From Palsa-883 sp035696165 (GTDB taxonomy: Bacteria > Pseudomonadota > Alphaproteobacteria > Acetobacterales > Acetobacteraceae), in assembly GCA_035696165.1 (NCBI GenBank), contig DASRQX010000354.1:1-64000 (forward strand): DNA of 64,000 nucleotides, given 5' to 3'. The notes beneath the pieces were generated by a model. That model saw only the letters and a program-made list of their open reading frames with translations, had not been told where the DNA came from and searched no databases. A program made the translations under genes and the position numbers. Positions 53,741-62,030 of the stretch are shown here, piece after piece. The first letter of the stretch is position 1. Every line of letters starts with the position of its first letter.

Positions 53741-54576
53741 CCGCCCATCAGGTCGCCGGCGACAAATCGGCGCAATGCGTCATCCACCGCCGGGGTGACG
53801 CCAAACCAGGCCGCGAAGCCGGTGACCGCCTGGTGCAACAGCATGCCTAGGCCTTCGACCGGGCGCAGGCCGCGTGCGCGCGCCGCGGCGAGCAACGGCG
53901 TCTCCAATGGCACATAGACGATATCGGCGACCGATGTTCCAGACGCGGCGCGGCCGAGATCAATCTCCAACGGCGCGTTCCCCTTCATGCCGAGCGAGGT
54001 CGTGTTCACCAGCAGCGTGTTGTCCGCCAGCGCATCAGAACGCACGGCCCAGTCGATCACCCGCAGGCCGGGCAGAAGCTGTGCCAGGGCCTCGGCGCGT
54101 TCGCGGGTGCGATTGGCCAGGGTGACGGTAATGCCCTCATGCAGCAGCGCGGCCACCACGGCTCGCGCTGCGCCACCAGCGCCCAGCACCAGCGCCGGAC
54201 CGGCCGCCGGGTTCACGCCATGTGCGCGCAGGTTGGCAATGAAACCAAATCCGTCGGTGTTCCGGCCGATGATCCGCCCGTCCTGGAACACCAAGGTGTT
54301 CACCGCGCCGGCGCGGCGGGCCGAAGCTTCGACGGTGTCGCAGATTTCGAACGCCGCAAGCTTGTGCGGGGCGGTGACATTGGCGCCAGCGAAGCCGCAG
54401 GCAACCAGGCCGCGCACGCCGACCGCGAAGGCGTCGGGGCCGATCGGCAGCGGGACGTAGGCGCCATCGATACCGTGGCGTTGCAGCCAAAATCCGTGCA
54501 ACCGCGGCGAGCGCGAGTGTTCCACCGGCCAGCCGATGATCCCGGCGAGCCGCGCCTTGCCTGATAGAATAGCCAT
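53737..54576 (-). CDS. aroE: Shikimate dehydrogenase
   Basis: A 279-residue NADP enzyme of chorismate synthesis. The shikimate site is SRSPRLH (about residues 22-28) with Lys in APHKLAAFEIC (about 72) and Asn/Asp in NTDGFGF. The NADP loop is VLGAGGAARAV (about 130-140) with NRTRERAEAL behind it. It is the first gene of the three-gene cluster; CTGACGC and the ATG at 54576 follow a 201-bp divergent gap with the Ugp-type operon. Confidence 0.96.
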   Translation of the reverse strand: MAILSGKARLAGIIGWPVEHSRSPRLHGFWLQRHGIDGAYVPLPIGPDAFAVGVRGLVACGFAGANVTAPHKLAAFEICDTVEASARRAGAVNTLVFQDGRIIGRNTDGFGFIANLRAHGVNPAAGPALVLGAGGAARAVVAALLHEGITVTLANRTRERAEALAQLLPGLRVIDWAVRSDALADNTLLVNTTSLGMKGNAPLEIDLGRAASGTSVADIVYVPLETPLLAAARARGLRPVEGLGMLLHQAVTGFAAWFGVTPAVDDALRRFVAGDLMGG

Positions 54577-54777
54577 TGCGTCAGCGTTCCTCTTCGTCCC
54601 CGCGCGATGTTGGTTTCATACAAACGACATGCAGCGGGCCCGTCGGCGCCAGTAGACGACAGCCGCCGATGCCGCGCAACGAGTCCCCGCCGCCCCCTCG
54701 CGTTCCCCCGTGTCTGCCCCCTCGCCCGTTGCCCCGCGGCATGCGTAAAGTGTGCGGCCAGGGAGACAATACGTCGC

Positions 54778-55890
54778 ATGAAGCGCGCTGATCCTGCCGA
54801 CCTGACGAGCACGCCGGGAGCTGCGGTCCGCCTGGTCGGGGTCAGCCGACGGTGGGGCCAAACCATCGCCCTGGATCGCATCTCGCTCGACGTCGCACCC
54901 GGCAGCTTCACCGTACTGTTGGGGCCATCCGGGTGCGGCAAGTCCACATGCCTGCGGATCATTGCGGGGCTGGAGACCGCCAGCGAGGGGCGGGTGGAGA
55001 TCGGCGGGCGCGACGTGACGCACCTGCCACCGGCGGCGCGCGGCGTGGCGATGGTGTTCCAGTCCTACGCGCTGTTTCCTCATCTGACCGTCAGGGAAAA
55101 CATCCTGTTCGGACTGAAGGCGCGCCGGGTGGCCAAGGACGAGCGGTCACGGCGGTTGGATCGGGCAGCACAGCTTCTGGGGATCAACCGGTTGCTGGAC
55201 CGCAGGCCATCCCAACTCTCCGGCGGGCAACAGCAGCGGGTCGCGTTGGGACGCGCCATCGTTGCCGAGGCGCCGGTTTGTCTGATGGACGAGCCGCTGT
55301 CGAACCTCGATGCGCAGCTCCGTGCTGAAATGCGGCGGGAGATCCTGGCACTGCAGCGGCGGCTGGGCATCACCATGCTGTATGTCACGCACGATCAGAC
55401 CGAGGCCATGAGCATGGCCGACCAAATCGTGCTGCTGCGCGACGGGCACGTCGAACAGGACGCACCCCCGGCATCGATCTACGCCCGCCCGGCCACCGAA
55501 TTTGCGGCTCGCTTCATTGGTACACCACCGATGAACCTGTTCCCGCTGTCGCCAAACGGCAGCGGCCTCGTAATCACGGGCAGTGAGGGGCCGGTGCTGG
55601 CGCCATATGTCGACGCGCCGGTATTGGGCGGGATCCGGCCGGAAAATCTGCGCTTGACCGACACCGGCATTGCCGCGCGCGTGCTCGACGCAGAGTATCT
55701 CGGGGCCGACACGGTACTGGCCTGCGCCGTGGGCGAGGCCCGCTTGCTGGCACGGCTGGCCGGGCGGGTGATGCTGCAGCCAGGCGAGATGGTTTGCCTC
55801 GGCAGCGATGCGGCGGTCCATCTGTTCGACGCGGCCAGTGGCGCGCGCATCGATGCCGCTGTCGCAGTGAAGGATACGGTCGCGGCATGA
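54778..55890 (+). CDS. ABC transporter ATP-binding protein, UgpC/MalK type
   Basis: A 370-residue ATPase. Walker A GPSGCGKST, FQSYALFPHLTVRENI, signature LSGGQQQRVALGRAI, Walker B VCLMDEPLSNLD, switch His VTHDQTEAM, and a C-terminal TOBE domain of about 110 residues with GGIRPENLRL. It starts the five-gene importer operon running to 60310 and overlaps the next gene by 4 bases. The MalK/UgpC group moves sugars, glycerol-3-phosphate and related solutes. Confidence 0.94.
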   Translation: MKRADPADLTSTPGAAVRLVGVSRRWGQTIALDRISLDVAPGSFTVLLGPSGCGKSTCLRIIAGLETASEGRVEIGGRDVTHLPPAARGVAMVFQSYALFPHLTVRENILFGLKARRVAKDERSRRLDRAAQLLGINRLLDRRPSQLSGGQQQRVALGRAIVAEAPVCLMDEPLSNLDAQLRAEMRREILALQRRLGITMLYVTHDQTEAMSMADQIVLLRDGHVEQDAPPASIYARPATEFAARFIGTPPMNLFPLSPNGSGLVITGSEGPVLAPYVDAPVLGGIRPENLRLTDTGIAARVLDAEYLGADTVLACAVGEARLLARLAGRVMLQPGEMVCLGSDAAVHLFDAASGARIDAAVAVKDTVAA

Positions 55891-57173
55891 TGCGCACCAC
55901 ACCTCGTGTGGTCCTGGGAGGCGCGGGCGCTCTGGCCATGCCCGCCATCCTGCGGGCCCAAGGCCTGCCGGAAATCAGCTTCTATTTCCCGATCGCGGTC
56001 GGGGGTCCGATCACCAAGATCATCGACGGCTACACGCGGGATTTCATGTTGGCCAATCCTACCATCAAGGTGACACCCATCTACGCTGGCACGCACCAGG
56101 ACACGCTAACCAAGGCACAGACCGCGCTAAAGGCGGGCGCCGGGCCGCCGCTCGCGGTACTGCTGTCGACCGACGTATTATCGCTGATCGACAACGACCT
56201 GATCGTGCCGATCGATGCGTTGGCCGAAACACCGACCGACAAGGCGTGGCTCGACAGTTTCTATCCCGCGGTCCCGAGGGACGGCGAGGTGGGCGGACAT
56301 ACCTGGGGCGTACCGTTCCAGCGCTCCGCCATCGTGCTGTTCCGGAACAAGGCGGCGTTCAAGGACACGGGGCTGGATCCCGAGACGCCACCGGCGACCT
56401 GGCAGGAACATGCCGACTTCGCGACGAAGCTGACTAAGCGCAGTGGGGCTTCAGTCAGCCGGTGGGGTATCGAGATCCCGTCCACCGGCTTCTCCTATTG
56501 GCTGTTTCAGGCGCTGGTGACCGAGGCTGGCGGCACGCTGGCCAACAGCGACGGTACCGAGACGGATTTCGCCGGACCGGCAGAGCAGGAGGCGCTGCAA
56601 TACTGGATCGACCTAATAACAAAATATCGTGCGCACCCGCCTGGCGTGACCGATTGGAGTACGACGCCGCGCGACTTCCTGGAACCGCGGGCGGCCATGA
56701 TCTGGACCACGACCGGCAACCTGTCGAATATCCGCATCCGCGCGACGTTTCCGTTCGGCGTGGCGATGCTACCCGCCGGCAAGCGCCGTGGCAGCCCGCC
56801 GGGTGGCGGCAATTTCTACCTCTTCACATCAGCAAACGAACCACAGGTGCGGGCCTGCCTGAAGTTCCTGCGTCGGGTTAGTAGCCCTGAACGCGCCGCG
56901 CAATGGGGCATTGACACCGGCTATGTCGCGACACGCCCGGACGCGTGGAAGACGCTCGCAATGACGCAATACGTGAAGAACTTCCCCGCCGCCGTGGCGC
57001 GGGATCAACTGCAATATGCGGTCGCGGAACTGTCCACGCATGACAACCACCGCGTGACGCAAACACTGAACGATGCCCCACAGGCGGCGCTGACGGGACG
57101 CACCGTCCCCGATGCCGCCTTGGCTAACGCGCAGGCAACAGCCACGCGCTTGCTGCAGCCGTACCAACACTAA
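55887..57173 (+). CDS. Extracellular solute-binding protein, family 1 (first of two)
   Basis: A 428-residue periplasmic receptor (SBP_bac_1, UgpB/MalE group). The leader is MMRTTPRVVLGGAGALAMPA with cleavage near LRAQ (about 26). The mature part has ISFYFPIAVGGPITKIIDGY, PFQRSAIVLFRNKAAF and TTTGNLSNIRIRATFPFGVAML. The ATG at 55887 overlaps the ATPase stop. It is collinear over its whole length with the second receptor at 57213, so the pair arose by tandem duplication. Confidence 0.93.
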   Translation: MMRTTPRVVLGGAGALAMPAILRAQGLPEISFYFPIAVGGPITKIIDGYTRDFMLANPTIKVTPIYAGTHQDTLTKAQTALKAGAGPPLAVLLSTDVLSLIDNDLIVPIDALAETPTDKAWLDSFYPAVPRDGEVGGHTWGVPFQRSAIVLFRNKAAFKDTGLDPETPPATWQEHADFATKLTKRSGASVSRWGIEIPSTGFSYWLFQALVTEAGGTLANSDGTETDFAGPAEQEALQYWIDLITKYRAHPPGVTDWSTTPRDFLEPRAAMIWTTTGNLSNIRIRATFPFGVAMLPAGKRRGSPPGGGNFYLFTSANEPQVRACLKFLRRVSSPERAAQWGIDTGYVATRPDAWKTLAMTQYVKNFPAAVARDQLQYAVAELSTHDNHRVTQTLNDAPQAALTGRTVPDAALANAQATATRLLQPYQH

Positions 57174-57212
57174 CCCGACGTTCTGACCATCAAGCTGACA
57201 GGGAGACACCAC

Positions 57213-58508
57213 ATGATCGGTCGCCGCCGCCTGCTCGCCGCTTCGGCGAGCTTCGTCACTGGCGCGCTCGCCGCACCTGCCATCGTGCGTGCCGAACCGC
57301 TCGAGATCCAGTTCCTCTTCCCGATCGCGGCGTCCGGCCCAATCACCAAGATCATCGACGGCTACGCGCATGATTTTGAGGCGCAACATCCTGATATCAG
57401 CATCAAGCCCGTCTACGCGGGCAACTATGACGATACGATTGCGAAAGCGATCACCGCGTTCAAGGGTGGGCATGCGCCGCCACTGGCGATGCTGGGCGCG
57501 ATCCAGGTGTATTCGCTGATCGACCTGGAGGCGATTGTGCCGTTCGATGAGCTGGCGACCAGCGCGGAAGACAAGGCGTGGATGAACGGGTTCTTCCCGG
57601 CGTTCCTGGCGAACGGCAATGTGCTGGGTCACACCTGGAGCATTCCGTTCCAGCGCTCGACACCTGTCCTCTACTGGAACAAGGACGCGTTCAAGGCCGC
57701 CGGGCTAGATCCGGAGAAGCCACCGGAGACCTGGGCTGAGCAGACTGCGATGGGCAAGAAGCTGGTTAAACGATCAGGCAGCGCCACCAGCCAATGGGGC
57801 GTGCAGATCCCAGCAACCGGCGGCACGTATTGGCTGTACCAGGCGCTGGCAATGGAAGCCGGCCAGGAGCTGATGAGCCGTGACGGCACCAAAGCGTTCT
57901 TCAACGCGCCAGGGTCGGTGGAGGCGCTGGAGTACTGGGTGGCGCTGGGTAAAGAGGGGGTACAGCCGCCAGGCGTGGTGGACTGGGGCGCAACACCCAC
58001 CGATTTCTGCGCCGGGCGCGTGGCGATGATGTGGACGACAACCGGCAACCTGACCTTCGTGGCGCAGAATGCGAAATTCCCATTCGGCGTCGCCATGCTG
58101 CCGAAGGACAAGCAACGCGGCGCACCAACCGGTGGCGGCAATTTCCACATTTTCAAGACGGCGACACAGGCGGAACGTGAGGCGTCGCTGGCATTCGTGA
58201 AATGGGTGACGGCGCCGGAGCGGGCCGCGCAATGGAGCATCGACACTGGCTATGTCGCGACCCGGCCGGATGCCTGGGAAACGGCGCTGATGAAGCAACG
58301 CGTGACGGAGTTGCCACAGTCGGCCGTGGCGCGCGATCAGCTCAAATATGCGGTTCCGGAGCTGTCGACGCATCAGAACCAGCAGGTGACGCTGCCGCTA
58401 AACAGCGCGGTGCAGGCGGCATTGGCCGGCAGCAAGACGCCGAAGGTGGCGCTGGATGAGGCGCAGGCCAATGCCAATCGCGTGTTGGCGCCCTACCAGA
58501 AGACATGA
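57213..58508 (+). CDS. Extracellular solute-binding protein, family 1 (second of two)
   Basis: A 431-residue paralogue of the upstream receptor. The leader MIGRRRLLAASASFVTGALA is twin-arginine-like, with cleavage near VRAE (about 27). Shared blocks include FPIAASGPITKIIDGYAHDF, PFQRSTPVLYWNKDAF and TTGNLTFVAQNAKFPFGVAM. It starts 39 bp after the first receptor's stop, with GGGAG upstream. Differences in the middle segment suggest that the two bind related but different ligands. Confidence 0.93.
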   Translation: MIGRRRLLAASASFVTGALAAPAIVRAEPLEIQFLFPIAASGPITKIIDGYAHDFEAQHPDISIKPVYAGNYDDTIAKAITAFKGGHAPPLAMLGAIQVYSLIDLEAIVPFDELATSAEDKAWMNGFFPAFLANGNVLGHTWSIPFQRSTPVLYWNKDAFKAAGLDPEKPPETWAEQTAMGKKLVKRSGSATSQWGVQIPATGGTYWLYQALAMEAGQELMSRDGTKAFFNAPGSVEALEYWVALGKEGVQPPGVVDWGATPTDFCAGRVAMMWTTTGNLTFVAQNAKFPFGVAMLPKDKQRGAPTGGGNFHIFKTATQAEREASLAFVKWVTAPERAAQWSIDTGYVATRPDAWETALMKQRVTELPQSAVARDQLKYAVPELSTHQNQQVTLPLNSAVQAALAGSKTPKVALDEAQANANRVLAPYQKT

Positions 58509-58586
58509 GGGCAATGCAACAACGCTGCGTGTCGCGTCGTGGCGGGCTCCTTCCGCCATGACCCGTGACGTGTGGTGCGACGGGTG

Positions 58587-59456
58587 ATGAAGCGCGAAGC
58601 CGTCCAGGGCTGGATGCTGGTGCTGCCGGCAGTGGTGCTGCTCGCGGCATTCACGCATTGGCCAACCCTGCAGACGATCTGGGCGAGCCTGCAAACGACG
58701 GCGGTGCCGGGACACCCATCGCGCTTCGCTCCCGGACAGAACATGCAGAACCTGTGGGCGGACCCAGTGTTCTGGCAGGCGCTGCGCAACAATCTGGTGT
58801 ACGCCGGCTGCATCATTCCGGTGACGCTGGGGCTGTCACTGTCGATGGCATTGGTCGTGGATCGGCGCTTTCCCGGCCGCGGGCTGCTGCGGCTGGCATA
58901 TTTCACACCGACCATTCTGCCGATGATCGCGGTGGCGAATATCTGGCTGTATTTCTTCACCCCCGGTTACGGCCTGATAGACGAGGTGCTGGCACCGTTC
59001 GGGCTGGGTGAGTGGAACTGGTTCGGCTCAACCTCCACCGCACTGCCGGCGATCATTGTGATCGCGATCTGGAAAGAAGCCGGCTTCTACATGATCTTCT
59101 ATCTGGCGGCGCTGCAAACGATGCCGCCAGATCTGCGCGAAGCTGCGGCGTTGGAGGGGGCCTCGCGCTGGACCTATTTCCGCCGCGTGGTCTGGCCGCT
59201 GCTGATGCCGACCACACTGTTCGTGTGCATCAACGTCGCGATCGACGCGTTCCGGCTGGTGGACCAGATCGTGGTGATCACCAAAGGTGGTCCCGACAAC
59301 GCAACGACCATCCTGCTGTATTACATCTACGAGGTCGGGTTCCAGTACTGGGACACCAACTACGCCGCGCTGCTGACCATCACGCTGTTGGCGTTGCTGG
59401 GTGCCGTTGCCGCGCTGCAGTTTGGGCTGCTGGCACGACGGGTGCACTACCGATGA
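58587..59456 (+). CDS. Sugar-type ABC transporter permease, UgpA type
   Basis: An inner-membrane permease of about 289 residues with six hydrophobic segments; the coupling loop is EAAALEGASRWTYFRRVVWP (about residues 194-213), a textbook EAA motif. ATG 58587 (MKREAVQGWML) is preferred; a GTG at 58572 would add five residues. Its stop overlaps the next ATG (59453-59456). Confidence 0.93.
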   Translation: MKREAVQGWMLVLPAVVLLAAFTHWPTLQTIWASLQTTAVPGHPSRFAPGQNMQNLWADPVFWQALRNNLVYAGCIIPVTLGLSLSMALVVDRRFPGRGLLRLAYFTPTILPMIAVANIWLYFFTPGYGLIDEVLAPFGLGEWNWFGSTSTALPAIIVIAIWKEAGFYMIFYLAALQTMPPDLREAAALEGASRWTYFRRVVWPLLMPTTLFVCINVAIDAFRLVDQIVVITKGGPDNATTILLYYIYEVGFQYWDTNYAALLTITLLALLGAVAALQFGLLARRVHYR

Positions 59457-60310
59457 GCATGAGTGCCACTGTCGCGACGCTGCCGCTGTCACGCGGACTG
59501 GCGGGCCAAGCCGGTCGATGGATTGAGATTATTGGCGCCTGGCTGCTCGGCGTGCTGTGGATCCTGCCCCTGCTGTGGGCAATATGGAGCGCGATCCATC
59601 CGGCTGACGTGCAGGCTGGGTTCAATCTATTCGCGCCACTGACACTACAGAACTTCGCCGCGGCGTGGGCGGCGGCGCCGCTCGACCGTTATATGGCCAA
59701 CACGATAATGCTGGTCAGCATGGTGCTGGTGGCGCAGTTCGTGTTGTGCACGCCGGCCGCCTTCGCCTTCGCGCGGCTGCGGTTTCCCGGCCGGGACACG
59801 CTGTTCGCGGTGGTGCTACTCCAGCTCATGGTGACGCCGGATTTATTGATGGTGGAGAACTACCAGACGATCGGCCATCTCGGGCTGGTGGATTCGTTGC
59901 CGGGGATCGCGCTGCCCTATCTTGGCTCGGCGTTCGGCATTTTCCTGCTGCGACAGACCTTTCGCACCATTCCGCAGGAGCTGGATGATGCCGCGCGGCT
60001 GGAGGGGCTGGGGCTGCTGGCGCGTATCTGGCGACTGTATGTGCCGCTGGCACGACCAACCTATATCGCCTATGGGTTGGTGCTGGTGAGTTTTCACTGG
60101 AACAACTTCCTGTGGCCGCTGGTGATTACCAATTCGGTGGGCGTGCGGCCGATCACCGTGGGGCTGGCGATCTTCTCGACCAACGATCAGGGGATCAACT
60201 GGTCGATCATTACGGCAGCGACGCTGATTTCCACGGCGCCGCTGGTGGTGGCGTTCCTGCTGTTCCAGCGACAGTTCGTGCAAAGCTTCATGCGCGCGGG
60301 GATCAAATAG
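59453..60310 (+). CDS. Sugar-type ABC transporter permease, UgpE type
   Basis: A 285-residue partner permease. Six hydrophobic segments; the EAA loop reads DDAARLEGLGLLARIWRLYV (about 182-201). The N-terminal 35 residues before the first helix are Ser/Ala/Gly-rich. It ends the operon. The convergent cyclic-nucleotide-binding pseudogene starts 18 bp later. Confidence 0.93.
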   Translation: MSMSATVATLPLSRGLAGQAGRWIEIIGAWLLGVLWILPLLWAIWSAIHPADVQAGFNLFAPLTLQNFAAAWAAAPLDRYMANTIMLVSMVLVAQFVLCTPAAFAFARLRFPGRDTLFAVVLLQLMVTPDLLMVENYQTIGHLGLVDSLPGIALPYLGSAFGIFLLRQTFRTIPQELDDAARLEGLGLLARIWRLYVPLARPTYIAYGLVLVSFHWNNFLWPLVITNSVGVRPITVGLAIFSTNDQGINWSIITAATLISTAPLVVAFLLFQRQFVQSFMRAGIK

Positions 60311-60328
60311 GCACTGCGATAACACGAT

Positions 60329-60679
60329 TCACATCGCCTGGCTCATGCCACGGATACAGCGGGCCATCACACCCAGGATGTAGTGCGCGAAGTTCGGCAC
60401 CTCATCAACCATGAAGCGGAATTTCTGCTGATCCAACAGCGACAGTTCGGCGTCTTCCTTGACCAGCGCAGTTGACGAACGTGGCGAGTCGTCGATCATC
60501 GACATGAAGCCGATCGCCTCGTTGGGACCGCAGACCTCGACCACCGTGTTCCCAATCATCATCTCGATCACGCCAGACTACACGATATACATGCAGGTTC
60601 CCGGATCACCCTTGCTGAAGACGGTGCCGCCAGCCTTGCAGGTGGCGCTGACCCCAGTGCCTCTGGCGAAGACCCGCAT
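60329..60679 (-). pseudogene. Cyclic-nucleotide-binding (CRP-like) domain protein with in-frame TAG
   Basis: On the minus strand the frame from ATG 60679 to TGA 60329-60331 codes 116 positions of a cNMP-binding beta-roll. GGTVFSKGDPGTCMYIV precedes an amber codon (complement of CTA, 60578-60580), and SGVIEMMIGNTVVEVCGPNE continues directly after it, where the family usually has a Gln or Glu. The rest (EAIGFMSMID, SLLDQQKFRFMV) completes the domain. There is no DNA-binding helix-turn-helix. A restart at ATG 60571 would give only an 80-residue fragment. Confidence 0.8.
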
Positions 60680-60713
60680 GCGATGTCATTCATGGCTATC
60701 CCCCGGTCACCGT

Positions 60714-61328
60714 CTATTTCTTCACGCCCAACCCCCGCATGAACTGATCGCGGATGCGGGCGGGATCGCGTTCGGTGGTGTCCACCGGCTTGGCGGTGTC
60801 GATACGACAGCCGATCAGCCAGGGACCGTCTTCGCGCAGCGCGACATCTATCAACTCCTCGAAGGCGCTTTCATCAGCCGCCCAGGCGCTTTGTGCCAGC
60901 CCCGCGCCACGTGCGATCGCGACAATATCGGCACCCATTTCAGTGGCGGCCTTCTGTCCTCCGGTGATCTGGTAGGTGCCATTGTCCATGATGACGATCG
61001 TCAGGTTGGCCAGTCTGCGATTCGCCACCGTCGACAGACACCCGAGCTGCATCAGGATCGAACCGTCGCCTTCCAGCGCGATCACGTTGCGCTTCGGTTG
61101 CGCGATCGCGACACCCATTGCGATCGGCACGGCGAGGCCCATCGAGCCCAGCATGTAGAAATTCTGCGGCCGCCGCCCCGCAGCCCAGAGGTCAAAATTG
61201 GTGTAACCGATGCCGCCGATGACCGCCTCGTCGCGGTGCAGCCTTGCCACCATCCGCTTCGTAATGTCGAAGCGGTTCATGATCGTCGCCTGCTCGCGGC
61301 GGAGCGGCTGGTTTGCTGTGAGTGCCAT
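60714..61328 (-). CDS. TPP-dependent decarboxylase, TPP-binding (beta) subunit
   Basis: A 204-residue C-terminal-type half of a thiamine pyrophosphate enzyme, resembling the beta subunit of sulfopyruvate or phosphonopyruvate decarboxylase. LGSMGLAVPIAMGVAIAQPK leads into the GDGS...N cofactor motif (ALEGDGSILMQLG, then IVIMDNGTYQ), with the Mg-binding Asp and Asn. AGGAG lies upstream of the ATG. It follows the alpha subunit gene by 9 bp. Together they make one active site at the subunit interface. The substrate is unknown. Confidence 0.88.
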   Translation of the reverse strand: MALTANQPLRREQATIMNRFDITKRMVARLHRDEAVIGGIGYTNFDLWAAGRRPQNFYMLGSMGLAVPIAMGVAIAQPKRNVIALEGDGSILMQLGCLSTVANRRLANLTIVIMDNGTYQITGGQKAATEMGADIVAIARGAGLAQSAWAADESAFEELIDVALREDGPWLIGCRIDTAKPVDTTERDPARIRDQFMRGLGVKK

Positions 61329-61337
61329 GCGCCGCTC

Positions 61338-61877
61338 CTACTTCGCGAAGACTTTGCCGCCGGTGAGCAAGGGCGACAGGATGAAGGTCACCGGCGCCTG
61401 CGTGGCGACAGCTTGGGTGATGGCACGGTCGAGGATGAACTCGGCTTCGTCGAGGCGGGTCATGGTGTGATACTCGCACGCAAGGCACTCGAGCACCGGG
61501 CGCATGGTGCGCGCGACCAGCGACTGCCCGATGTTGAACTCGCCCAGCGTGCCACGTTCGGAGACCATCATCAGCACAGGGATCTGGAACGGCATCGCGA
61601 GCGAGGCGATCGCATTCGGCAGGGTAGCGAAACCCGAGGTCTGCATCAGCACAATGCCATGCACACCGCCCATCCACGCCCCGACAACGATACCGAGGGC
61701 TTCCTCCTCGCGGGTGCAGACGAAGCAGGTAAAGAAGGGGTCGGATTCGAGGAGGGTGATCAGCGGGCGTAGCACATTGTCCGGCACGTAGGTGACCAGG
61801 CTGACCTTGTGCTGCTTCAACACATCACGGGTAATTTCGAACCAGGTCCGATCGGGACCAGCGGTATCCAATGGCAT
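61338..61877 (-). CDS. TPP-dependent decarboxylase, pyrimidine-binding (alpha) subunit
   Basis: A 179-residue N-terminal-type half. The catalytic Glu that activates the cofactor's aminopyrimidine is in FVCTREEEALGIVVGAWMGG (about residues 52-71). It resembles ComD/sulfopyruvate decarboxylase alpha. IVLMQTSGFATLPNAIASL is the conserved following helix. It is first in its two-gene operon and divergent from tcuA across a 153-bp gap, which suggests co-regulation with tcuAB. Confidence 0.88.
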   Translation of the reverse strand: MPLDTAGPDRTWFEITRDVLKQHKVSLVTYVPDNVLRPLITLLESDPFFTCFVCTREEEALGIVVGAWMGGVHGIVLMQTSGFATLPNAIASLAMPFQIPVLMMVSERGTLGEFNIGQSLVARTMRPVLECLACEYHTMTRLDEAEFILDRAITQAVATQAPVTFILSPLLTGGKVFAK

Positions 61878-62030
61878 GCATCAGCTCCTTCGGGCGGCTG
61901 CCCAGTCTGCGTCAGAATGCCTGGCCGCGATAGGTCTGGGCCCCGTCTTGCGCCTGTCTGTCGCCTGTCTTGCGCCCTTGGGCCGCCATCCGTAGACAGA
62001 ACGACCGACGAAGAGAGGACTCGGGGGGCG

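Noticed and set aside
60578..60580. TAG read through as pyrrolysine or by suppression
   Set aside because: No pyrrolysine genes are visible, and other genes of the window end normally; a nonsense mutation is simpler.
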